Source: JACZSB01 sp965372015
GTDB lineage: Bacteria; Fidelibacterota; Marinisomatia; SCGC-AAA003-L08; TS1B11
Direction of reading: 5' to 3'
NCBI GenBank assembly: GCA_965372015.1
Contig: CBDVAP010000085.1
Span: 1 to 12,489, forward strand
Length of the DNA stretch: 12,489 nt
Shown: positions 6,380-12,489 of the stretch, one piece after another
How the letters are laid out: the number at the start of each line of letters is the position of its first letter
Numbering within the stretch: the stretch's first letter is position 1
Program-made: the position numbers and the translations under genes
The notes under the pieces: generated by a model
Told to the model about the DNA's origin: nothing
The model's input: only the letters and a program-made list of their open reading frames with translations
The model's database searches: none

Positions 6380-7240
6380 TTAATTTTTCTTCATCGTTTT
6401 GCGGTCCAGGGTATCGATCAGCTTCAGCACCTCGGCATGCCCCGGCAGCTCCAGCGTCATGGGGTGCAGCTGGTAATGCAACAGCTCAAACCCGGAATCG
6501 CCGGCCTTAAACCGGATTTCGCCTACGTAACCGGCACCGCCCCCGGCCTGCACAATGGGCACGCCACCTACAATTGCCGGTGCTTCCACCACTGTTTGCG
6601 AGTGCCCACCGATAATCAGGTCAATTCCGGGATATTCCGCGGCAATTTCCTGATCATTGTCAAAGCCGGCATGCGACAGCAGGATGCGGAACGTACTGGG
6701 CGGCAGATCCTCTTCCAGCCAGGCCGCAAGTTGCAGCCGCCAGTCCCCCAGGTCAAGCCCAGCGAACACCTCCGGCGGATAGAAGCGCACCGTCCCGGGA
6801 TGGAAAATCGGGAGGATGGAAAAGTTAATCCCGCCTTTGATGATCGGTACCGCTTCCCCCGGCGTCCGCACCAACGTCTCCAGCTGCTGATACTCCGGGG
6901 TACCGTAGGCTACGTCCTGGTCACCGAGATTTATGATGTCGAAGCCGGTGATCCGGAAGGCCGCGGTTACGATGGCCTCCACCTCAGGGGCCAAGTAGTC
7001 AACGAAGTTGTCACCGTTGTCAACCACCAGGACATCCGGGATCGAATCGCGGTAGGTCTGGATGAACTGAGCCCGCTTTTCCAGGCCCCCCAGCGGCAAG
7101 TCGGGACACAGACAATTCTCAATGGTCCCATTAGCACTGTTGGTGAAGAGGATGGAAAACTGTTGGGCCGGGAGCCGCGTCGCGGAGCACAGTAGCAGTG
7201 GCAGTAGCAGTGGCAGTAGCAGAAACTTCCGTGCGGGCAT
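6380..7240 (-). CDS. Secreted UshA-like metallophosphoesterase/5'-nucleotidase homologue with altered metal motifs
   Basis: A 286-residue protein. The ATG at 7240 is chosen over an in-frame one at 7324 because GGAGGA lies eight bases upstream and because it opens directly on a signal peptide (MPARKFLLLPLLLPLLLC, mature end near PAQQ at 24-27). The UshA-type fold is recognisable: FTNSANG (32-38), GGLEKR (51-56), DNGDN (74-78), LGDQDVAYG (105-113), SHAG (189-192) and GGHSQ (211-215). In active UshA enzymes these read D.H, GD, GNH, H and GH.H. Here the first Asp/His pair is Ser/Asn, GNH is GDQ and the last His is Gln. A CxC pair (C43, C45) follows the first motif. It resembles UshA-like proteins with Cys or selenocysteine at this region more than classical nucleotidases, from memory of the family. 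The next gene is the double thioredoxin, one base downstream. Phosphatase activity is doubtful. Confidence 0.8.
   Translation of the reverse strand: MPARKFLLLPLLLPLLLCSATRLPAQQFSILFTNSANGTIENCLCPDLPLGGLEKRAQFIQTYRDSIPDVLVVDNGDNFVDYLAPEVEAIVTAAFRITGFDIINLGDQDVAYGTPEYQQLETLVRTPGEAVPIIKGGINFSILPIFHPGTVRFYPPEVFAGLDLGDWRLQLAAWLEEDLPPSTFRILLSHAGFDNDQEIAAEYPGIDLIIGGHSQTVVEAPAIVGGVPIVQAGGGAGYVGEIRFKAGDSGFELLHYQLHPMTLELPGHAEVLKLIDTLDRKTMKKN
7191..7222 (-). repeat. 12-base tandem repeat inside a signal-peptide coding region
   Basis: The unit agtagcagtggc occurs perfectly at 7191-7202 and 7203-7214, plus eight bases of a third copy. On the minus strand it encodes LLLP LLLP LLL (residues 7-17), the hydrophobic core of the UshA-like signal peptide. 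Gain or loss of a unit would keep the frame and change the core by four residues. Confidence 0.85.
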
Positions 7241-7248
7241 CAATCGGG

Positions 7249-7254
7249 TCCTCC
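7249..7254 (-). promoter_or_regulatory. Shine-Dalgarno site deciding the UshA-like start
   Basis: On the minus strand this reads GGAGGA, eight bases before the ATG at 7240. It supports the 286-residue form over a 314-residue form whose extra N-terminal 28 residues are Trp/Pro/Gly-rich and would bury the signal peptide. Confidence 0.8.
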
Positions 7255-7350
7255 AGCTAGTTGCACCTGGCCCCCCGTGCTTCCCAGCCCAAGGAGGACC
7301 AAACCAAAAGAGGGGCACCGTCACCGGGTGGCGGGCGGTTATTTCAGCAC

Positions 7351-7415
7351 CCCGCCCCGGCCCTGGGCGGGACTATGCTGGCGCTTACTTCAATAGCAGC
7401 CCCGCATTCTGCGGG
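7351..7415 (-). terminator. Two GC-rich hairpins after the giant gene, possible terminator or processing signal
   Basis: Hairpin 1 pairs CCCGCCC (7351-7357) with GGGCGGG (7365-7371) around a seven-base loop. Hairpin 2 pairs CCCGCA (7401-7406) with TGCGGG (7410-7415) around TTC. Both stems are perfect and lie 25-90 bases past the stop of the leftward giant gene. Neither is followed by a U-run on the minus strand, so intrinsic termination is not proven. They could instead protect the mRNA 3' end. Confidence 0.35.
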
Positions 7416-7455
7416 ATAGGGACGGGATTATCCGCCTGACTACTTCAATAGCAGC
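7386..7455. repeat. 15-base direct repeat spanning the giant gene's 3' end
   Basis: tacttcaatagcagc occurs at 7386-7400 and again at 7441-7455, 55 bases apart. The right copy encodes the last codons of the giant protein (LLLK and part of the stop). The left copy, in another frame on the minus strand, would also read LLLK then TAA. Flanking bases (tgcggg a few positions on) are also similar, which suggests a short decayed duplication. Confidence 0.6.
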
Positions 7456-10400
7456 ATCTTGCGGGTGTACATACGGCCTTGCGCCCGGAAGACGGCGAAA
7501 TAAATCCCCGTAGCTACAGTGTTTCCAAACCTATCGCGGCCATGCCACTCCGCCTCAAATCGTCCCAGGTCCTGCCAACCTTCGTACAGGGTGGTGATCT
7601 CCTGGCCCAGCAGGTTATAGATCTTCAGCGACACCGGCGCCGGGCGGGTCAGGCTGTATTGCAGTCGAGTGGTCGGATTAAAAGGATTGGGATAGTTTTG
7701 CGCCAGGGCAAAGTCAAGAGGCAGTTGCGCCAATACATCATCCACTGCCTGGCCCACATATGCCGCGCTGCCGGCAATCACCTTTAGATAATAGGGATAA
7801 CGCTCGCTATAATCGGTGATGGCGGGCGGGACTTCACCAGCGGTGAGATCATATACGGCCCGTTGCTGGAGATCCATCAGCACCACCTTGTGTCCCGCCG
7901 GTAAGTTGCCCTCCAGCCGGGAGGACAGAGCGATGGGCCCGGTGGCACCCTTGGTGTGCAGTTGCAGGTCCCAGGTACCGTCGGTCTCCTCCCACGAGCG
8001 GATATCCGAGGATAACGTGGTAAGCGGCCCGCCCCACTCCGGCCGTTCCATGACCAGGGTAATGTCACCGTCGATAAAGGGAGGCTCGGGAGCGTCGAAG
8101 CGGTCCAGCTCCTCACTGGCCCCCTGAATCCGCCCGATGGAGTTGGCGATATCGGTGTAGTACTCACCCCGGGCTGCCAGGTGCATCAGCCAGCCAGCCA
8201 GTTCCCCGGGCTCGGTGGTCTTCGCCAGTAGCATTGGCCCCGGCACGGTGCTCAAGGTCAGGGTCTGAGGCGTAGCTTTCCTATTATATACGGCGTAACC
8301 ACCCCAAGGGATCATGTTAGGCAATACACTTTCAGACCAGCCTTTGCCGTCGTAAGTGATGGGGCCGTGGAACAGAGAATCATTGAACTGTACCGGAAAC
8401 GCGAACGGAAATGGATTGCCGATCAGGTTCCAACCGGGGGCCAATTCGATGTTGAAGCCCTCCAAGTCTTTAGTCTGGCCGGCCGTCAGTTTGAAGTTCA
8501 GACCGGACTTAATCCTCTGGTTGATCCAATAACCTACGCCGGCCAGTAGATTACTGGAGGGGGCATAAATATCAGTGTTACTGTTATAGGCAAACACCTT
8601 CCAGGTAAATTCACCCGATTCCACTCCCAGTTCATCGCCGATATTGAGGCTCAGGGAACTATTGTCCAAGTAGCCCGGAACCGAGAACAATCGCCAGGTG
8701 CTGTCGGGTATACCATTGGTACTGGTGAACATGCCGGGTAGAGTACTGGTATTAAGTGTATCAGCGCCATAGCTCACCGGCACCGATACCGGTGCGGTAA
8801 CTGAATCATTCCCGGCGCCATCTATCGCCTTGATCCGCACCAGCAGCCCGGTAAATCGGATTTCGCTGCCAGGGATGGTATAACTATACTCGCCGGGACT
8901 GCCTCCCACCATGGTCCTTATGGATGTATCGGCTATCGCACCGCCGCCGGGCAGATAGATCAACTCCACCACCGGTGTACCGCGGTCTTCCGTCACCTGG
9001 GCCGTCACGGTCACATCATTACCCGACTGGGTTACCTGCGGCTTGGCAAAGCTAATGCTGGGCGCAAGAATATCCGGCGTGGCGGCGCCGATGACGAACT
9101 GGCTGAAGTAGGTGATGTTGGGGAAGGTTACCGAATGATGGGTAGCACTACTGGCGTAGGTCCTGATCTCCCACGCTCCCGTGCTGCCGGTGGGGCGGCT
9201 CAGGAGCTTGATCCTACCGGGCTCATCCTGGTATTCCTGCGGAATGGCGTCCGCACCCAGTTCGAAGGTGATCTCCAGGTCGAAAGTGTCGCCGCCGGGG
9301 TTATCGAAGCGCCACGAACTGGTGGTGATCAGCAGTTCCAATGTGTCGGGTATTTCACCAGTGGGAGTCTCATCTATCACAGCTACCTGGATCAGGTCTC
9401 CGGAAGTGAATGCTGAAATGTCGAGAGTCACCCCGGTGGAAGGGAACACCACTGTCCCGGTGTCGGTGATGGTTTGCACATCGACAATCTCGTTTTCCGA
9501 GATCGGAGTAGTGAATTGCTGGTCGTTCAAGGCCCGTACCGTCGGCCCGCCGCCCTGGCTGGCCTTGGCAATGAAGAGGTAAGTCGTATTGGTATCAAGG
9601 CCGGTTGCCCAGGCCGATACTATGATCGGTTCTGTGGCGCTCACCGGATTCTGGTCCGCTGTGAACTCCAGGATAGTCCCGGGTGTAGTCTCATCCCAGA
9701 GCTCGAAAAATACATTGGTTGAAATGCCTTCCGGCATGACCTCAGCATTTAACCTGGCGGAGTCGGCGGTAATGCTGTTGGCGTCCAATGTGGCGATCCA
9801 GAAACCGCCGCCAGCCCCGGGTGGGAAAAAGCCGATGGCATAATTGCTTTCCACCAGGAAGTCCCACTCCACCGCCGCCAGTCCATCGTCACCGGCGGAG
9901 TTCTCTATCCCCACGACGGCTTCGTCTGTGAGGCCGTTCATGTCCTTATACTGGATCATGATGGCCCCGTCGTCATACAGTTGCACCTGGAAGGTGAAGT
10001 CGGTGGCCATATCGATGGATTCTTTGCCCGGGCTGCGCTTGACTTCGGGGTCAAGCCCGCTGGCGGCCAGATCCTCGCCGTTCTTGGTCCCGAGCGTGCC
10101 GAACTTTCCGCCCGGCACTACGCCGGTTCCCTTCTTACCGAACTTGTCGCCCGGTATTACGCTGGTTCCGTCCTTACCGGATTTGCCGGGGGCCAACTGG
10201 GGGTCCACGTAAAGGGGTACATTGGTATACTGGACAATAAAGCGCTTGCGCGTAGCGTCATTGTAGTAGTGGACAGTACCGCCACCGCCGTCGCCAGGGT
10301 CCGGGTTCAGGTCGGCCCAGAAGGCGGCGATGAAGTTGTTGGCGCCCGAATCGCTGGGGATATATAGTGGGGTCTCAGACCCGGGATCCTCATTGGCAGG

Positions 10401-11504
10401 AAGATCCGCCAAGCCCTCGGGACCAAAAGCCAGGTAGCCGTTCGATGAGATTTTTATGGTGGTATAGTTATTATCATAAAATGGATATGAGAACGGCAAG
10501 TCCACTTCGGAGAAGGTGTCGTCACCCAGAGTCATAAGGGTACCCGAAGAAGTAATGTCATAAAAATCTACGGGAGGGCCACTAAAATGCTGGCTGTCCA
10601 TCCACTGGTAGCCGAAGTTGTCCGGGCCACCCTGGTGGGCCAGGGGCGGATCAACCCAGTCCGAGACTCCGACAGACTTGGGGCTTTCCTGCGAACTCTG
10701 GTCGGTAGCCGTAACCCAGTACCAGTATTCCGTCGAATTGGTATTGCCGGGATGGTCGACGTAATGGGTATATGGCAGATTCACGACCTGAACATCAGTA
10801 GCGGTCGCAGGATTGTCGATCGTGTTCCGATAGACGGTATAATGGTTGACATTCTCACCCGCCGGGTTGGGATCCCAGGTAATAGCCGCCGCCCCGCTGC
10901 CACCCCACATGACTACGTTGGCAGGCGCACTGGGACCGGCAACAGCCTGGGTTTTGAAAACCTGGTCCAGGCCGAAAGTGGTGCCCGCGCCGTTGGTGGC
11001 CTTGACTCGGTAATGGTAATCCGTGTTGGCAGCCAGGCCGGTCAGAACCTTGCTGATCGCCACATTGTTCGTCCCGGCTGCCAGGGGACTCTGGTCGGCA
11101 ACTACGCTATTACCGTAACTCGGCGTCAGGCCCCATTCGAACTCCACGGTGGTCGTGGCGCCATTGGGGTTTACGGTGCCGTTGAGGGTAGCCCCATTCA
11201 AGACGATGCCGGTGGCGGCATTGGTGGTTGCTGTGGGGGCCGCGACGATATCCGCCTGGCCCAGCAGTTGCTGTTCCACTTCCCAGAAACCGCCGGCCAG
11301 GGCGTAGCTGCCGGCGACCCCCACGGTCCCCAGGGCGGATTGCCCCACGGTGCCCGAGATACTATGGCTACCCGCGCTGACGGTACCGCCGCCGTTGGCG
11401 ATCACACCGGCGGGGATTTCATACGTCTGGGCCCGGACCAGCCCCGGCAGGGCCAGGGCAGCAAAGATAGGCACAATAACGATTGTTCTAAGGTCACGCT
11501 TCAT
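7440..11504 (-). CDS. Giant multidomain secreted protein with T9SS C-terminal sorting domain
   Basis: A 1354-residue protein with a signal peptide (MKRDLRTIVIVPIFAALA, cleavage near RAQ, about residue 26). Domains in order: a GTVGQSALG...GGFW module (about 36-74); two Fn3-like domains (about 87-187 and 192-285); a beta domain with SSNGYLAFG and FIAAFWADL (about 295-560); an Fn3-like domain (567-667); a beta domain (670-808); an Ig-like domain (812-910); a block with WRLFSVPGY and GWNLIGNPF (about 935-1090); and an FlgD-like sorting domain (1262-1354) with QNYPNPFNP and LKIYNLLGQ. The last directs export through the type IX system and surface attachment in known cases. A 13-residue Gly/Lys repeat (about 443-470) interrupts the SSNG domain. 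No protease or glycosidase motif was recognised, so an adhesive or structural surface role is inferred. The ATG has AAGGA eight bases upstream. Confidence 0.9.
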   Translation of the reverse strand: MKRDLRTIVIVPIFAALALPGLVRAQTYEIPAGVIANGGGTVSAGSHSISGTVGQSALGTVGVAGSYALAGGFWEVEQQLLGQADIVAAPTATTNAATGIVLNGATLNGTVNPNGATTTVEFEWGLTPSYGNSVVADQSPLAAGTNNVAISKVLTGLAANTDYHYRVKATNGAGTTFGLDQVFKTQAVAGPSAPANVVMWGGSGAAAITWDPNPAGENVNHYTVYRNTIDNPATATDVQVVNLPYTHYVDHPGNTNSTEYWYWVTATDQSSQESPKSVGVSDWVDPPLAHQGGPDNFGYQWMDSQHFSGPPVDFYDITSSGTLMTLGDDTFSEVDLPFSYPFYDNNYTTIKISSNGYLAFGPEGLADLPANEDPGSETPLYIPSDSGANNFIAAFWADLNPDPGDGGGGTVHYYNDATRKRFIVQYTNVPLYVDPQLAPGKSGKDGTSVIPGDKFGKKGTGVVPGGKFGTLGTKNGEDLAASGLDPEVKRSPGKESIDMATDFTFQVQLYDDGAIMIQYKDMNGLTDEAVVGIENSAGDDGLAAVEWDFLVESNYAIGFFPPGAGGGFWIATLDANSITADSARLNAEVMPEGISTNVFFELWDETTPGTILEFTADQNPVSATEPIIVSAWATGLDTNTTYLFIAKASQGGGPTVRALNDQQFTTPISENEIVDVQTITDTGTVVFPSTGVTLDISAFTSGDLIQVAVIDETPTGEIPDTLELLITTSSWRFDNPGGDTFDLEITFELGADAIPQEYQDEPGRIKLLSRPTGSTGAWEIRTYASSATHHSVTFPNITYFSQFVIGAATPDILAPSISFAKPQVTQSGNDVTVTAQVTEDRGTPVVELIYLPGGGAIADTSIRTMVGGSPGEYSYTIPGSEIRFTGLLVRIKAIDGAGNDSVTAPVSVPVSYGADTLNTSTLPGMFTSTNGIPDSTWRLFSVPGYLDNSSLSLNIGDELGVESGEFTWKVFAYNSNTDIYAPSSNLLAGVGYWINQRIKSGLNFKLTAGQTKDLEGFNIELAPGWNLIGNPFPFAFPVQFNDSLFHGPITYDGKGWSESVLPNMIPWGGYAVYNRKATPQTLTLSTVPGPMLLAKTTEPGELAGWLMHLAARGEYYTDIANSIGRIQGASEELDRFDAPEPPFIDGDITLVMERPEWGGPLTTLSSDIRSWEETDGTWDLQLHTKGATGPIALSSRLEGNLPAGHKVVLMDLQQRAVYDLTAGEVPPAITDYSERYPYYLKVIAGSAAYVGQAVDDVLAQLPLDFALAQNYPNPFNPTTRLQYSLTRPAPVSLKIYNLLGQEITTLYEGWQDLGRFEAEWHGRDRFGNTVATGIYFAVFRAQGRMYTRKMLLLK
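10099..10176 (-). repeat. 39-base tandem repeat encoding a Gly/Lys-rich 13-residue unit
   Basis: Two units at 10099-10137 and 10138-10176 match at 32 of 39 bases, with degenerate partial units on both sides. On the minus strand each encodes K.GT.V.PG.KFG; several of the differences are synonymous or conservative. The repeat sits inside the giant surface protein, between the beta strands VQYTNVPLY and DFTFQVQLY. Confidence 0.8.
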
Positions 11505-11577
11505 TAGGCGAATCCTTCATAATATTTCGTAATGGCAACCACTTGAATATCCTCATTTTTAGATGATCCACGGCTGC
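11505..11577. promoter_or_regulatory. Short gap upstream of the giant gene
   Basis: These 73 bases lie between the stop of the right-hand surface-protein gene and the giant gene's ATG. They are AT-richer than the surroundings and contain the AAGGA ribosome-binding site. A small TGCC/GGCA inverted repeat overlaps the upstream stop, without a U-run. The two genes may be co-transcribed. Confidence 0.35.
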
Positions 11578-12489
11578 CTAAGGCAAGGGCTGGTCCACGG
11601 TATACCGGATACGGGCATTGTAAATCCTCATGTTGTATCCAGACACAGGCGAAGTAAAATATACTTGCACCGAGAGGGCATAATTCTGATTGTCCACCGG
11701 ATAGGAGAGCGCCAAATTACTGAGGGTATTGACGGCTGAAAAACCCGCTGTGGACAACGAAGCGAGTTGGGACGCGCTATTATTGCTCCTAAATACGGAA
11801 TACAAATAAATATTTGCATCTACAGAGTCGTCGTCGGCCATAGTGAGTTCAAAGCCGGTGATAGTAGCGCCGTGCGGCAAGTGGACCGGGGCATACCAAT
11901 TCCCGGCGCCGTTGGAGTACACGTAATATGGCAGTATGAATCTTGTTGAGCCGCTGTTATCAAACTCGGGAGCCGGTATAGCATACCAGCGCTCAGCAGG
12001 CGTTGCCAGCAGGATGCTGTCGGCCTTTATGCCGCCCATGACCTCCAGCTTGGCCGAGGGGTTGGCCGTCCCGATGCCGACGTTGCCGTTGGCGATTAAA
12101 TTACCCGCTACCTCCAATCTGGAACCATCAACCAGAACGCCTTCCTCAAAATCCCCCGCAAAATTCAAAAAAAGCATGTCATTGGTCCCACTGCCGTCTC
12201 CCTGATGAACCAGGACCCGGCCGCCGTCGCCCCGAGCGGGGTCTGCCAATATTACGTCACTGAATTCCAGATTGAGTAGTCCAGTAACATGTGTTCCCCC
12301 ACCGGCATCGATGTAAATAGCGCTATCCGGACCGCCATCGGGAGAATTCAGCAAGGTAGGTGTGGAGACAGCGGTTGTCTGCACGGTGCCGTCGGAGAAC
12401 TTGACACCGCCGGTTGCCCTCAGCGTATCGGCACTCACGGTGCCCACCACTTCCAGGGCACTGGCCGGCTGATCCGTCCCGATGCCCAC
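11578..12489 (-). CDS. Surface/fibre-like protein with VGIGT..P repeats and C-terminal beta-sandwich (partial, 5' end outside window)
   Basis: 303 codons are visible and the frame is open to the right edge, so the GTG at the edge is an internal Val of a VGIGT motif, not a start. Visible units: VGIGTDQPASALEVVG (1-16), GVKFSDGTVQTTA (28-40) and NVGIGTANPSAKLEVMG (136-152). Such repeats occur in phage-tail-fibre-like and bacterial surface stalk proteins. Residues about 165-303 form a separate beta-rich domain with the LPHGATITGF motif (204-213) and a final NARIRYTVDQPLP. No intramolecular chaperone (peptidase S74) domain and no T9SS sorting domain is present at the C terminus. It lies directly upstream of the giant T9SS cargo gene on the same strand, which suggests a shared role at the cell surface. 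The specific function is unknown. Confidence 0.75.
   Translation of the reverse strand: MGIGTDQPASALEVVGTVSADTLRATGGVKFSDGTVQTTAVSTPTLLNSPDGGPDSAIYIDAGGGTHVTGLLNLEFSDVILADPARGDGGRVLVHQGDGSGTNDMLFLNFAGDFEEGVLVDGSRLEVAGNLIANGNVGIGTANPSAKLEVMGGIKADSILLATPAERWYAIPAPEFDNSGSTRFILPYYVYSNGAGNWYAPVHLPHGATITGFELTMADDDSVDANIYLYSVFRSNNSASQLASLSTAGFSAVNTLSNLALSYPVDNQNYALSVQVYFTSPVSGYNMRIYNARIRYTVDQPLP

Larger units (their letters stand above)
7241..7439. other. Intergenic region between the giant T9SS cargo gene and the UshA-like gene
   Basis: These 199 bases hold no convincing gene. They are GC-rich and structured. A 15-base direct copy (7386-7400) of the extreme 3' end of the giant gene (7441-7455) lies here, along with two hairpins annotated separately. 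A promoter for the UshA-like/double-thioredoxin pair may lie here, but no clear hexamers were found. Confidence 0.5.

Noticed and set aside
7080..7130. Selenocysteine site in the UshA-like gene
   Set aside because: Both positions of the CxC motif are TGT codons and there is no in-frame TGA, so this copy is a cysteine form.
7187..7189. Lipoprotein cysteine in the UshA-like signal peptide (LLLC, residue 18)
   Set aside because: The residue before Cys is Leu rather than Gly, Ala or Ser, so the lipobox rule is not met; a PAQQ signal-peptidase I site fits better.
7191..7222. CRISPR-like repeat
   Set aside because: Units are 12 bases, directly abutting, with no spacers, and they encode a signal-peptide core.
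7241..7324. 28-residue N-terminal extension of the UshA-like protein from an ATG at 7324
   Set aside because: The extension would precede the signal peptide, has no good ribosome-binding site, and the internal ATG at 7240 has GGAGGA at ideal spacing.
10587..11507. Long open frame (306 codons) on the plus strand opposite the giant gene
   Set aside because: It is an antisense shadow of the GC-rich giant gene, with no recognisable domain and no plausible start context. The minus-strand frame has clear Fn3 and signal-peptide features.
11505..11577. TATTAT with TTCAAG as a sigma70 promoter for the giant gene
   Set aside because: The -10-like hexamer is only 17 bases from the ATG, so the transcript would start inside the Shine-Dalgarno; the -35 is also poor.

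Overview
The window looks like a chromosomal segment of a Gram-negative bacterium of the Fibrobacterota-Chlorobiota-Bacteroidota (FCB) sphere, in the direction of Calditrichota/KSB1 or Marinimicrobia-like lineages. The main clue is a 1354-residue exported protein that ends in an FlgD-like type IX secretion (T9SS) sorting domain with the YPNPFNP signature. Its architecture (GQ..GFW N-terminal module, Fn3 domains, SSNG-type domain, GWNLIGNPF block) is typical of those phyla. The assignment is inference; no rRNA or marker gene is present. Base composition is moderately GC-rich. No tRNA, rRNA, CRISPR array, insertion sequence or phage integrase was seen.

Left part (1-2603, all minus strand): a tightly overlapping three-gene operon. 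In transcription order it holds an ECF-transporter-S-component-like membrane protein, a Tat-exported DUF362 protein, and a membrane polyferredoxin that reads as a fusion of NapH/MauN- and NapG/MauM-type proteins and runs off the left edge. The polyferredoxin starts at a GTG inside the stop of the DUF362 gene, so an ATG-only gene finder misses it. The set looks like an uncharacterised redox module that moves electrons across the inner membrane.

Middle (2604-5280): a 234-base divergent promoter region, then gmhA (plus strand, the only plus-strand gene; ADP-heptose/LPS core synthesis). Converging on it is a bifunctional ATP sulfurylase/APS kinase (minus strand) that should make PAPS.

Right part (5281-12489, all minus strand): transcribed right to left. 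First is the C-terminal part of a surface protein with VGIGT..P and FSDGTVQTTA repeats. Next is the giant T9SS cargo, with a 13-residue Gly/Lys tandem repeat inserted in a beta domain. After a 199-base gap with two GC-rich hairpins comes a secreted UshA-like metallophosphoesterase homologue with degraded metal-site motifs and a CxC motif. One base later comes an exported protein with two tandem thioredoxin-like domains (CVPC and CIPC). The coupling of the last two suggests a periplasmic thiol-redox pair.

The most unusual items are the ECF-S-like/DUF362/NapH-NapG module with an internal twin-arginine motif, and the UshA-like/double-thioredoxin pair, in which the first thioredoxin domain has lost its cis-proline.
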